The notes below the pieces were generated by a model. The model searched no databases. It saw nothing but the letters and a program-made list of their open reading frames with translations, and was not told the DNA's origin. Below are positions 1-8,008 of a stretch of 64,000 nucleotides of DNA, piece by piece (within the stretch, counting starts at the first letter, position 1; every line of letters begins with the position of its first letter). This DNA is from Curvibacter delicatus NBRC 14919 (GTDB lineage: Bacteria; Pseudomonadota; Gammaproteobacteria; Burkholderiales; Burkholderiaceae_C), in contig NZ_BCWP01000003.1 of NCBI RefSeq assembly GCF_001592265.1, positions 1-64,000 of the forward strand. The letters are read 5' to 3'. A program made the translations under genes and the position numbers.

Positions 1-34
1 CCCATTTCAGGTCTTGCGCGACCAATTGGCCATC

Positions 35-478
35 ATGAGTTTTTACGAGCGCTTCGAGCAGGTCGTCGCGCTCGTGCTGTCGGCGGTGATTGCCGTCATC
101 ATCGTGGTGTCGCTGTTCCAGCTCATCTCCATCGTCTTCACGCTGCTGGTTCTCGATGCCTTCAATCCCCTGGATCACAAGGTATTCCAGAGTGTGTTCG
201 GCATGATCATGACGCTCTTGATCGCGATGGAGTTCAAGCATTCCATCGTGCGCGTGGCGCTGCGTCGGGACAGCATCATCCAGGTCAAGACCGTGATCCT
301 CATCGGCCTGATCGCGCTGGCGCGCAAGTTCGTGATCCTCGACCCCGAGGCGAGCCCTGGCAAGATCGCCGCGCTTGCAGGCGCCACGCTGGCGCTTGGT
401 GCCACTTACTGGCTGCTGCGCGAGCGCGACGACCGCGCCGCCGAGACATCTGAGCATGACCCGTCATCATCCCAGTGA
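35..478 (+). CDS. psiE: PsiE-family phosphate-starvation-inducible membrane protein (stress-island type)
   Basis: A 147-residue integral membrane protein with about four hydrophobic segments (roughly residues 10-38, 52-70, 85-100 and 110-130) and a charged C-terminal tail. It resembles the PsiE family. The frame stays open to the left edge of the window, so the start is uncertain: ATG at 35 and TTG at 14 are both possible, and an upstream start cannot be excluded. It overlaps the next gene by 23 bases. The order psiE, M48 protease, DegP-like protease is the one I know from the end of the transmissible locus of stress tolerance (locus of heat resistance). A role in envelope stress tolerance is inferred from that context; the molecular function of PsiE is not known to me. 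Confidence 0.8.
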   Translation: MSFYERFEQVVALVLSAVIAVIIVVSLFQLISIVFTLLVLDAFNPLDHKVFQSVFGMIMTLLIAMEFKHSIVRVALRRDSIIQVKTVILIGLIALARKFVILDPEASPGKIAALAGATLALGATYWLLRERDDRAAETSEHDPSSSQ

Positions 479-1421
479 CCCGCGCGCGGCGTTGTTGCAA
501 CACCGCTGGCTCAACCGCCTGCAGACCGGGCTGTTGGTCCTGACCCTGGTCGGGATCGCAGCCGCCGCAGGAAGCCTGCTGTTCGGGGAAAGCGACCTGT
601 GGCTCGCGCTGTTTGCCGTTGCAGGCACGCTGCTGCTGGAACCGGCAGCCGCATCCGCCTTGACCTTGCGCCTATACCGCGCCCGGGCGCTGCACCCACA
701 CGAAGCCCCGGAAATTTGGGCCCTGTTGCACGAGCTGTCCGTCCGTGCCGGTTTGCCCGCAACGCCGGTGCCGCACTACGTGCCCAGTGCCGTCGTCAAC
801 GCCTTCGCCACCGGATCGAAGCAGGAGGCATCGATCGCCCTCACCGATGGCCTGCTGCGCCGCCTGAGCCCACGCGAGCTGGCGGGTGTGCTCGCGCACG
901 AGATCGCGCACATCGCCAGTGAGGATCTGCGCGTCATGGGGCTGGCGGATTCCGTCAGTCGCTTCACGAGCCTACTGGCCCTTATGGGACAGATCGCGAT
1001 CCTGCTGAGCCTGCCCGCGCTGCTGGTTGGCGCGGCGGAGGTCTATTGGCCTGGTTTATTGTTATTGGCCGCATCGCCCCAGCTGGCCCTGCTCGCACAG
1101 CTCGGCTTGTCTCGCGTGCGTGAGTTCGACGCTGACCGCCTCGCTGCGGAACTGACTGGCGACCCGCAGGGGCTTGCGTCCGCGCTGGCGAAAATCGAGC
1201 GGGTCAGCCGCTCCTGGCGCGCCTGGTTGTGGCCGGGATGGGGCAATCCCGAACCCTCCTGGTTGCGCACGCATCCGGCCACGCAAGAACGCATCTCACG
1301 CCTACTGACGTTGGCGCCTGGGCCAGCATCAGCGTTGCCACTCCACGCGCCCCATTTCTTGCCGGAATCCGCTTTGACGCCGCGCCCACCGCGCTGGCGC
1401 CCGAGCGGGCTGTGGCGCTGA
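456..1421 (+). CDS. htpX: M48-family (HtpX-like) membrane zinc metalloprotease
   Basis: A 321-residue protein with two N-terminal hydrophobic segments (about 22-44 and 48-70) and an M48 peptidase domain. The zinc-binding HEIAH motif is at residues 148-152, and the third zinc ligand is probably Glu223 in the REFDADR motif. Further hydrophobic stretches at about 172-215 lie between these two motifs, as in HtpX proteins. The ATG at 456 was chosen because it starts the conserved part; a longer frame opens at 375. The start lies inside psiE and the stop is 24 bases before the DegP-like start, so the three genes look translationally coupled. The family degrades misfolded membrane proteins. The stress-island role is inferred from gene order. 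Confidence 0.87.
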   Translation: MTRHHPSDPRAALLQHRWLNRLQTGLLVLTLVGIAAAAGSLLFGESDLWLALFAVAGTLLLEPAAASALTLRLYRARALHPHEAPEIWALLHELSVRAGLPATPVPHYVPSAVVNAFATGSKQEASIALTDGLLRRLSPRELAGVLAHEIAHIASEDLRVMGLADSVSRFTSLLALMGQIAILLSLPALLVGAAEVYWPGLLLLAASPQLALLAQLGLSRVREFDADRLAAELTGDPQGLASALAKIERVSRSWRAWLWPGWGNPEPSWLRTHPATQERISRLLTLAPGPASALPLHAPHFLPESALTPRPPRWRPSGLWR

Positions 1422-1445
1422 TTGCCTATCAACAGGAGACTTCTC

Positions 1446-2597
1446 ATGGCCTACCCCGACCCGTACCAACGTCCCGCGCCGGACCACTTCGTCCGGCGCT
1501 GGCTCTTCATCACCGCCTGTATTGCCGCGCTCATGCTGCTGTGGCAGTTCCTGCCCGCCATCGAGGCCTGGTTCAGTCCGCGCGAGGCGGCAGAACGCAC
1601 TGTGACGGCGCGTGGCGATCTGGCGGCGGACGAGAAAGCCACCATCGAACTGTTCGAGAAATCGCGCGCCTCGGTGGTCTACATCACTACCGCACAATTG
1701 GTACGCGATGTCTGGACGCGCAACGTCTTCTCCGTGCCGCGCGGCACTGGCTCGGGCTTCATCTGGGACGACGCCGGCCACGTCGTCACTAACTTCCACG
1801 TCATCCAGGGCGCGTCCGAAGCCACCGTCAAACTGGCCGACGGCCGCGACTACCAGGCCGCACTGGTGGGGACGAGCCCCGCGCACGACATCGCTGTGCT
1901 CAAGATCGGCGTCGGTTTCAAGCGCCCGCCGGCCGTGCCGGTCGGCACCAGTGCCGACCTCAAGGTGGGTCAGAAGGTGTTCGCTATCGGCAACCCCTTC
2001 GGCCTGGACTGGACGCTCACCACCGGCATCGTCTCCGCGCTCGACCGCTCGTTACCCGGAGAAGCGGGCGGCCCGGCCATCGATCACCTGATCCAGACCG
2101 ACGCCGCCATCAACCCTGGCAACTCCGGTGGGCCGCTGCTCGATTCGGCAGGAAGGCTCATCGGCATCAACACGGCGATCTATAGCCCCTCCGGCGCCTC
2201 GGCCGGGATTGGTTTCGCCGTGCCGGTGGACACCGTCATGCGCGTAGTCCCGCAACTCATCAAGACCGGTAAGTACATCCGTCCGGCGCTGGGCATTGAG
2301 GTGGACGAACAGCTCAATCAGCGCCTGCTGGCGCTGACTGGAAGCAAGGGCGTGTTCGTGTTGCGTGTTACCCCTGGTTCGGCAGCGCACAAGGCCGGCC
2401 TCGCGGGTGTCGAAGTCACGCCGCAAGGCATCGTGCCGGGCGACCGCATCATCGATGTTGATGGCCAGGCGACGGACGATGTGGCCAAGCTGCTCGCGCG
2501 GCTAGACGACAGGAAGGTCGGCGATGTGGTGGTCTTGTCAGTGGAGCGGGCCGGCAAATCGCGCGAGGTGCGTGTGGAGCTGCAACCCGGGAATTGA
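1446..2597 (+). CDS. degP: DegP/HtrA-type trypsin-like serine protease with PDZ domain
   Basis: A 383-residue membrane-anchored protein. One transmembrane segment lies at about 19-37, with the protease domain outside the cytoplasm. The catalytic triad is visible: His118 (NFHVI), Asp148 (AHDIAVLK) and Ser227 (GNSGGP). One PDZ domain follows at about 285-375, ending near the C terminus. The single PDZ and anchored N terminus are closer to DegS than to two-PDZ DegP, although the stress-island member is usually named degP. The start ATG has AGGAGA just upstream at 1434-1439. It is the last gene of the psiE-htpX-degP group. The family cuts misfolded envelope proteins; the thermotolerance role is inferred from context. 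Confidence 0.9.
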   Translation: MAYPDPYQRPAPDHFVRRWLFITACIAALMLLWQFLPAIEAWFSPREAAERTVTARGDLAADEKATIELFEKSRASVVYITTAQLVRDVWTRNVFSVPRGTGSGFIWDDAGHVVTNFHVIQGASEATVKLADGRDYQAALVGTSPAHDIAVLKIGVGFKRPPAVPVGTSADLKVGQKVFAIGNPFGLDWTLTTGIVSALDRSLPGEAGGPAIDHLIQTDAAINPGNSGGPLLDSAGRLIGINTAIYSPSGASAGIGFAVPVDTVMRVVPQLIKTGKYIRPALGIEVDEQLNQRLLALTGSKGVFVLRVTPGSAAHKAGLAGVEVTPQGIVPGDRIIDVDGQATDDVAKLLARLDDRKVGDVVVLSVERAGKSREVRVELQPGN

Positions 2598-2708
2598 TTG
2601 AACTGAACCTGTGGATCAGGCGGTAGTGCAGCGTCGCGGCGATTGAGGTTCTCAGGTCTTCGGCCAGGTAGCGTTCCGCCTCAACCTCCGTAATTTTCGG
2701 ATGCGATC

Positions 2709-2726
2709 TGCCTATCCGAATAGGCA
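2709..2726. promoter_or_regulatory. Operator-like inverted repeat upstream of the LysR gene
   Basis: TGCCTAT, four bases, ATAGGCA: a perfect 7-base dyad about 105 bases before the LysR start. Its size and spacing fit a LysR-type binding site, which would mean autoregulation. The rest of 2598-2829 shows no convincing gene. On the minus strand a short charged stretch (about 2600-2700) could be the debris of an older gene, but I cannot name it. Confidence 0.4.
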
Positions 2727-2829
2727 AGCATGCAACGCCGGAACCTCTTGCCAATCATCGAAGGAGAAAGCGAGGCGCAATCCGCATGAGGTGGACGCAG
2801 GCCAGGAACGAGGCAAACAGGAGGCCGCA

Positions 2830-3738
2830 TTGGAACTCAGACTACTGCGCTATTTCGTTGCGGTCGCGGAAGAACTGCATTTCGCGCGAGCGGCCGAGCG
2901 CCTTGGCCTAGAACAATCGCCTGTGTCGCGCGCAATGCGAAATCTCGAAGCCACGCTCGGCGTGCAGTTGTTCGACCGCAGCGCGCACCAGACGCGACTG
3001 ACCTGGGCCGGTCAAGTGTTCCTCGGTGAGTGCCGGCGCGTGCTGGCCACCGTGGAGCAGGCGGTGAGTGCCGCAAAGGCGGCGGCGCAGGGCTATCAGG
3101 GTTATCTGCGCATCGCCATCTGCGACAGCTTGGCGCAGCCCCACATTGCCACCTTGCTGGCGCGCAGCCGCGAGGAAGAGCCCGAACTGGAGATTCGCGT
3201 CTTCGAGCTGCCTTTCGCGCAGCAGCTCAAGGGCCTGCACAACGATCTGCTGGACATCGGTTTTGCGCTGTCGGACGCGGTGAGCGAAGGCCTTGTCGCC
3301 GAGCCCGTGTGGACCGATCCTCTGTCGGTGATCGTGCCCGTGCGCCACCCCTTGTTGGCGCACGCGGAAGTGCCATTGGATGAAGCCTTGAAGTTTCCGT
3401 TGGTACTGTGCCATCCGGACGCGGGATCGGGCTGCCACCACCAGATCCAGGCGGTGCTTCAAGGTGCGTCCAAGCCGCTCAAGCTGGTAGATCAGGTGAC
3501 GAGCCTAGGCGTGATGCTGACTCTGGTCGGTGCCGGTTATGGCCTAGGTTTCGCCATTGCCTCGCAGGTGCAGACCCTGAACCGCCCCGACATAACCGTT
3601 CGCCCCTTGGCCGGCACGCCGCCCATGCTGTCCACCTACCTGCTGCGCCGCAGCGCCGAACCCTCTGAGCCCATGAAGCGGTTTCTGCAGCGCGCCCGCG
3701 AGGAGTTCCTGCCAAAGGGAGATGAACCGGCCTCGTGA
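2830..3738 (+). CDS. LysR-family transcriptional regulator
   Basis: A 302-residue LysR-type regulator. The N-terminal winged helix-turn-helix is at about residues 3-62 (FARAAERLGLEQSPVSRAMR), followed by a periplasmic-binding-protein-like effector domain at about 90-295. The open frame extends to 2701, but the TTG at 2830 begins the canonical family N terminus (ELRLLRYFVAVAEELHF) and has a very good ribosome binding site, AGGAGG at 2818-2823. The effector is unknown. I recall close relatives as frequent cargo of integrative and conjugative elements in Pseudomonas and Burkholderiales, which fits its place after the stress-island genes. No divergent target gene is present, so it may regulate only itself or genes elsewhere. 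Confidence 0.88.
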   Translation: MELRLLRYFVAVAEELHFARAAERLGLEQSPVSRAMRNLEATLGVQLFDRSAHQTRLTWAGQVFLGECRRVLATVEQAVSAAKAAAQGYQGYLRIAICDSLAQPHIATLLARSREEEPELEIRVFELPFAQQLKGLHNDLLDIGFALSDAVSEGLVAEPVWTDPLSVIVPVRHPLLAHAEVPLDEALKFPLVLCHPDAGSGCHHQIQAVLQGASKPLKLVDQVTSLGVMLTLVGAGYGLGFAIASQVQTLNRPDITVRPLAGTPPMLSTYLLRRSAEPSEPMKRFLQRAREEFLPKGDEPAS

Positions 3739-3869
3739 CGTTGAGCGCTCGGGTACATTGGCTACTGCTGGCTGTCCATGGCTCGCACTGGACTTGCTCG
3801 GAGCGCGCGTTGACCAAGCGTGGTTTTTCAGTCCATAATTATGTCCATCTCGGTTCGCCGAGTGCGGAA

Positions 3870-3912
3870 AACTCGTTATCAATCAACGAGTTGGGAACAC
3901 GATGATGTTCCC
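3870..3912. other. Two adjacent hairpins downstream of the LysR gene
   Basis: AACTCGT (3870-3876) pairs with ACGAGTT (3886-3892), and immediately after it GGGAACA (3893-3899) pairs with TGTTCCC (3906-3912). A smaller dyad (CTCGG/CCGAG) lies just before, at about 3849-3861, and a CATAATTATG palindrome at about 3834-3843. Together with the terminator at 3924-3964 this makes a 130-base stretch of consecutive palindromes without a gene. It could be the end of a small RNA, a recombination site at the edge of the island, or mRNA-end structure. Confidence 0.4.
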
Positions 3913-3923
3913 ATCACCCGCTC

Positions 3924-3964
3924 CAGAATGAAAAACGGCCCCTCATGGGCCGTTTTTCATTCTG
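3924..3964. terminator. Strong bidirectional terminator between convergent genes
   Basis: A perfect 18-base inverted repeat (arms 3924-3941 and 3947-3964) with the five-base loop CTCAT. The GC-rich inner stem GGCCC is flanked by A5 on one side and T5 on the other, so it can end transcription from both directions. It separates the LysR gene from the convergent histidine kinase gene. Confidence 0.85.
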
Positions 3965-3987
3965 CAACGTGAAGAGACTGGCGCATC

Positions 3988-5772
3988 TCAGCGTCGCGGC
4001 AAGCTCAGCGTGAACCGTGCGCCCTTACCGACTTCGGACGTGACCGTGAGCGTGCCACCCATCCGCTGGGCCAGCGCGCGGGACAATGCCAAGCCCAGAC
4101 CCGTGCCACCGTGCTCATAGCTGACGCGCGCGTTGCCCTGGCGGAATTTCTCGAAGATCGTCTCATGCAGCTCGGCCGGGATGCCGGGGCCGGTATCCAC
4201 CACATGCACGCGCACCTGATCGGCCGTGGCGCCGAGTTCGATCGTGACGCATCCTTCAGAGGTGAATTTCATCGCGTTCGACAGCAGATTGTTCAGTATC
4301 TGCTTGAATCGCAGGCCGTCGCAGACCAAGGTAGGTGGCGCATCCGGCGCAATGCGAACCGACAAGGTCAGCCCCTTTTCCGCCGCGCTGACAGCAAAGA
4401 AGTCGGCCGAGGACTGCAGCAATTCGGCCAGCACCTGCGGCTCGGGATGCAGAGGCATGGCACCGGCCTCGACCTTGCTCAAATCGAGAATCTCGGTCAG
4501 CAAGGTATTCAGGTGCTCGGCGGCCTTGCGGATCATGCCCGCCTGCTCGCGGTACTTCGGTTCTTCCAGCCTGCGCTCCATCAGTTCCGAGAAACCCCGG
4601 ATGCTGGTCAACGGCGTGCGCAGCTCGTGCGAGATGGCTGCCAGGAATTCACTCTTGGCCTGGTTGGCGGCCTGGGCTTGGGCCTCACTGATCTGCAAGG
4701 ACCGGTTTTTCGCTTCCAGCTGCCGCACACCGGCCAGGAAGAGCACGGCGGCCCCGATCACGGCCATGCTGAAAAGCGTGGTCAGCACCAATGCCACTGT
4801 CCGCGTGCTGCGCCATTCGCTCAGGGCCGCCTCGGTCGTGGTGGCCACCAGAACCAGGAGGGGGTAGCTGCCCACCCGACGATGTGCCACGATACGCTCC
4901 ACGCCGTCGACCGCGCTGGCCCGAATGTTGAAGCCCTCGTCAGGCACGGCACTCGTTCCGATGTAGGAGTTGGGCGCCAGCACGACCCCCAGCCCCTTGC
5001 TTTCGCCACCGACAACGCGGGCCCGCACACTGCGATCGTCACCGATCAACGACACCACGCCCTGCTCACCGAGTCGGACCTGGCGGTAGACCTGTTCGAA
5101 ATAGCTGGGATTCAGCGACGCCACGACCACGCCACGGGTCTGGCCGTCAGGCGCTGTGATCTTGCGTGTGAGCTGGATGGTCCACTTGCCGGACACCTTG
5201 CCCAGCACCGGCTTGCCGATGAAAAGCCCATTGGTCGACATTTGCCCGGCCGCAGCCTGTGCGAGTTCCGGCTGCAGGTGGGCGCGAATGTGCTCACGTT
5301 CGGACAGGTCCACATGGCCGGTCTTGTCACCCCCGGGATCGATGTTGCTGCCGATGAAACGCCCGTCCGCACCGACGTAGGACAGTTGAGTCAGGATGTC
5401 GGGTACGAGGCCAGTCTCATTGGCGAAACGGGCATAGTCCTCCGGCCGGAAACTGCCATTGCGCACACTATCACGTAGACGCAGTGTGGCCTGATCCACT
5501 GCGGCCAGCACACGCATGGTCTGCTCCTGCAAGACCAGCGCGAGGTTGGCGTTCTGCCTCACCTCGGCCTTGATCGCGTCCTGCCGTTTGCCGCCCAGCT
5601 CGACGAAGATCACACCCCAGGCCAGCGCCAGCGCCAGCACGCTGGAAATGATCACCACCCAGCGCAGGCGCTCACCCGTCAGCCAGTGTGTCAGCCAAGA
5701 GACCTCATGCCCCGCAACGGCCGGCGCGGGCGGGATCTCAGACGAGGTAGATGGTGTGGGAGCGGAGGACAT
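3988..5772 (-). CDS. Membrane sensor histidine kinase with extracytoplasmic sensor domain
   Basis: About 594 residues from the ATG at 5772 (a GTG at 5793 would add seven). Layout: a transmembrane helix at about 38-60, a large extracytoplasmic domain of dCache/PAS-like character to about 320, a second transmembrane helix at about 325-350, a short coiled coil, a HisKA dimerisation domain with the phospho-acceptor His near residue 382 (AISHELRTPL), and a HATPase domain with the G boxes DTGPGIP and GGTGLGLAL. It has no receiver domain, and no response regulator gene is next to it, so it is an orphan kinase. The ligand is unknown. It is convergent with the LysR gene and shares the terminator at 3924-3964. 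Confidence 0.9.
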   Translation of the reverse strand: MSSAPTPSTSSEIPPAPAVAGHEVSWLTHWLTGERLRWVVIISSVLALALAWGVIFVELGGKRQDAIKAEVRQNANLALVLQEQTMRVLAAVDQATLRLRDSVRNGSFRPEDYARFANETGLVPDILTQLSYVGADGRFIGSNIDPGGDKTGHVDLSEREHIRAHLQPELAQAAAGQMSTNGLFIGKPVLGKVSGKWTIQLTRKITAPDGQTRGVVVASLNPSYFEQVYRQVRLGEQGVVSLIGDDRSVRARVVGGESKGLGVVLAPNSYIGTSAVPDEGFNIRASAVDGVERIVAHRRVGSYPLLVLVATTTEAALSEWRSTRTVALVLTTLFSMAVIGAAVLFLAGVRQLEAKNRSLQISEAQAQAANQAKSEFLAAISHELRTPLTSIRGFSELMERRLEEPKYREQAGMIRKAAEHLNTLLTEILDLSKVEAGAMPLHPEPQVLAELLQSSADFFAVSAAEKGLTLSVRIAPDAPPTLVCDGLRFKQILNNLLSNAMKFTSEGCVTIELGATADQVRVHVVDTGPGIPAELHETIFEKFRQGNARVSYEHGGTGLGLALSRALAQRMGGTLTVTSEVGKGARFTLSLPRR

Positions 5773-5838
5773 GGGGTCAGCGCGCAAGTGCACTGAACCT
5801 TAGCACAGCAACGACCCTCCAATCCCCCTCAGGCCACC

Positions 5839-6477
5839 TCAAAGAAGCGGCACACCCGTCTTGGCCTGGATCTGCTCGCGCGTCACCTCCGGGGCCAGCT
5901 CCACCAGTTTCAGCCCCTGCGGCGTGACGTCCATCACCCCCAGGTCGGTGATGATGCGGTCCACCACGCCCTTGCCGGTCAGCGGCAGCGTGCACTGCGG
6001 CAGGATCTTCAGGTCTTCGGTGCCGTCCTTCTTCTTCGCCACGTGTTCCATCAGCACGATGACACGCGGCACGCCGGCCACCAGGTCCATGGCGCCGCCC
6101 ATGCCCTTGACCATCTTGCCCGGGATCATCCAGTTGGCCAAGTCGCCCTGCTCGCTCACCTGCATGGCGCCGAGGATGGACAGGTTGATCTTGCCGCCGC
6201 GGATCATGGCAAAACTCTCGTGGCTGCCGAAGATGGCCGAGCCCTTGATGGTGGTGACGGTCTGCTTGCCGGCGTTGATCAGATCGGGATCGACCTCGTC
6301 TTCATACGGGAAGGGGCCGATGCCCAGCATGCCGTTCTCGCTCTGCAGCCAGACCTCGATGTGGTCGGGCACGAAGTTGGCCACCAGCGTCGGGATGCCG
6401 ATGCCGAGGTTCACATAGAAACCGTCCTGCAGTTCCTGCGCCGCGCGTGCGGCCATTTGGTCTTGGGTCCAAGCCAT
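5839..6477 (-). CDS. scoB: 3-oxoacid CoA-transferase subunit B
   Basis: A 212-residue beta subunit of a two-subunit CoA transferase, probably succinyl-CoA:3-ketoacid type. The catalytic glutamate is Glu47 in the SENGMLGIG motif, where the CoA thioester forms. The Gly-rich motif [12 protein letters not shown] near residue 24-35 and the C-terminal region match the family. The ATG at 6477 was preferred to an upstream start at 6492. It follows scoA by 11 bases and surely is co-transcribed with it. The enzyme activates acetoacetate or a related 3-oxoacid for ketone or aromatic catabolism. The exact substrate (acetoacetate or 3-oxoadipate) cannot be settled from sequence alone. Confidence 0.92.
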   Translation of the reverse strand: MAWTQDQMAARAAQELQDGFYVNLGIGIPTLVANFVPDHIEVWLQSENGMLGIGPFPYEDEVDPDLINAGKQTVTTIKGSAIFGSHESFAMIRGGKINLSILGAMQVSEQGDLANWMIPGKMVKGMGGAMDLVAGVPRVIVLMEHVAKKKDGTEDLKILPQCTLPLTGKGVVDRIITDLGVMDVTPQGLKLVELAPEVTREQIQAKTGVPLL

Positions 6478-6488
6478 GGTCTTGCTCC

Positions 6489-7193
6489 TCAAACTTTGCG
6501 GTCGCGGGTGGTGCGCTTCTCGATGCGCTTCTCGGGCGTCGGGTTGTGCACGATGCGGTGCACGTAGATGCCCGGCAGGTGGATGTCGTCGGGCGCCAGT
6601 TCGCCGGTGGCGACGATGCGCTCCACTTCCACGATGCAGATCTTGCCGGCCATGGCGGCGGCCGGGTTGAAGTTGCGCGCCGTCAGGTTGAAGCGCAGGT
6701 TGCCCGAACGATCGGCGATGTCAGCCTTCACCAGCGCCACATCGGGCAGCAGGGAACGTTCCATCACATAGGTCTCGCCGTCAAACTCGCGCAGCTCCTT
6801 GCCCTCGGCCACGATGGTGCCGACGCCGGTCTTGGTGAAAAAGGCCGGGATGCCAGCACCGCCAGCACGCAGCTTCTCGGCCAGCGTGCCCTGCGGCGTG
6901 AATTCCAGCTCCAGTTCGCCCGCCAGGTACTGGCGCTCGAACTCCTTGTTCTCGCCCACATAGCTGGAGATCATTTTCCTGATCTGGCGGGTCTGCAACA
7001 GCTTGCCCAGGCCGAAATCATCGACGCCGGCATTGTTGGAAATGGCGGTCAGGTTCTTGACGCCGCTGTCGCGCACGGCGTCGATCAGGGCCTCGGGAAT
7101 GCCGCACAGGCCGAAGCCGCCGACGGCGATGAGCTGGCCGTCCTGGATGACGCCTTCGAGCGCCTTGGCCGCACTCGGATAAATCTTGTTCAC
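6489..7193 (-). CDS. scoA: 3-oxoacid CoA-transferase subunit A
   Basis: A 234-residue alpha subunit of the same CoA transferase. The N-terminal CoA-binding motif [13 protein letters not shown] (about residues 25-37) and the motif GxGxxxAEGKE (around 120) are clear. The length is the usual one for ScoA. It is the first gene of the scoAB operon. The start ATG at 7193 lies 48 bases from an operator-like palindrome (7241-7262), on the other side of which a PAS-LuxR regulator is divergently encoded. Control of scoAB by that regulator is likely but is inference. Confidence 0.93.
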   Translation of the reverse strand: MNKIYPSAAKALEGVIQDGQLIAVGGFGLCGIPEALIDAVRDSGVKNLTAISNNAGVDDFGLGKLLQTRQIRKMISSYVGENKEFERQYLAGELELEFTPQGTLAEKLRAGGAGIPAFFTKTGVGTIVAEGKELREFDGETYVMERSLLPDVALVKADIADRSGNLRFNLTARNFNPAAAMAGKICIVEVERIVATGELAPDDIHLPGIYVHRIVHNPTPEKRIEKRTTRDRKV

Positions 7194-7240
7194 GCTGTTC
7201 TCCTCGGAAGAAACGATTGAAGCGACAATGCGCGTACGAT

Positions 7241-7262
7241 ACTACCTACTGAGCTACGTAGT
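7241..7262. promoter_or_regulatory. Operator-like palindrome between scoA and a divergent LuxR-type regulator
   Basis: A 22-base imperfect palindrome: ACTACCTA (7241-7248) and TACGTAGT (7255-7262) pair with one mismatch. It sits midway in the 112-base divergent intergenic region, 48 bases from scoA and 44 bases from the regulator start. The size fits a LuxR/FixJ-type DNA-binding dimer. Confidence 0.5.
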
Positions 7263-7305
7263 TCCGCGTAAATTGCAACCCTGATACCCCTTGATCTGCG
7301 CGCCC

Positions 7306-7860
7306 ATGGAAATCGATTACCGCCTGGCCTTCGAACTGGCCCCCATTGGCTTGGTGCTATCGCGCAACCGTGTGATTGTGGACTGCAACCGCCACGTCTG
7401 CGAAATGTTCGGCACCACTCGTGACGACCTGGTGGGCCAATCCTTTCTGGTGCTCTACCCCAGTGCCGACGAGTTCGAACGCATTGGCGCGCGCATCGTC
7501 CCCATCATGAGTCGCCAAGGCACCTACGCCGACGACCGCATCATGAAGCGGATGGACGGCCGTTTCAAGGGGGAAACCTTCTGGTGTCACGTCACCGGCC
7601 GCGCTTTCGACCCGGCCGAGCCGCACGGCGCCGGCATCTGGACCTTCCAGGACCTGAGTTCGCACCGCCCGGTGAAGGCCGAGCTGACGGCACGCGAGCG
7701 CGAGGTGGCGGCCCACCTGCTGGACGGCCTGACCTCCAAGGAAATCGGCAAGGCCCTGACCATCAGCCACCGCACGGTGGAGATCTACCGCGCCCGCCTG
7801 ATGCGCAAGTACAAGGCCAGCACCACGGCCGACCTGGTGCACAAGCTCGTGGGCGGTTAG
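7306..7860 (+). CDS. PAS-domain LuxR-family transcriptional regulator
   Basis: A 184-residue protein: a PAS sensor domain at about 5-115 and a LuxR-type helix-turn-helix at about 125-182 (LTAREREVAAHLLDG, then SKEIGKALTISHRTVEIYRARLMRK). There is no receiver domain, so ligand or redox sensing by the PAS domain probably controls DNA binding directly. The ATG at 7306 fits the family better than the TTG at 7291. It is divergent from scoAB, a common arrangement for a local regulator of CoA-transferase genes. The signal is unknown. Confidence 0.88.
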   Translation: MEIDYRLAFELAPIGLVLSRNRVIVDCNRHVCEMFGTTRDDLVGQSFLVLYPSADEFERIGARIVPIMSRQGTYADDRIMKRMDGRFKGETFWCHVTGRAFDPAEPHGAGIWTFQDLSSHRPVKAELTAREREVAAHLLDGLTSKEIGKALTISHRTVEIYRARLMRKYKASTTADLVHKLVGG

Positions 7861-8008
7861 GTCGCAGCAGCACGATGGCCCCAACGGCAGCCGATGAACC
7901 AACGTCACGCATGCTGCTTGGCGACCTCTTGAATCCCATGGTGCGCTCCTGCAAGCGCCGGCATCCTCGACAATCCGTCCATCCATCTTCTTCTACGCAT
8001 TCGCTCCC

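Noticed and set aside
2701-2829. An N-terminal extension of 43 residues on the LysR regulator
   Set aside because: It has no similarity to LysR proteins, and a strong ribosome binding site stands directly before the TTG at 2830.
4111-5478. A 455-codon plus-strand open frame opposite the histidine kinase
   Set aside because: It is the antisense shadow of a clear kinase gene with all motifs on the minus strand; long antisense frames are normal in high-G+C DNA.
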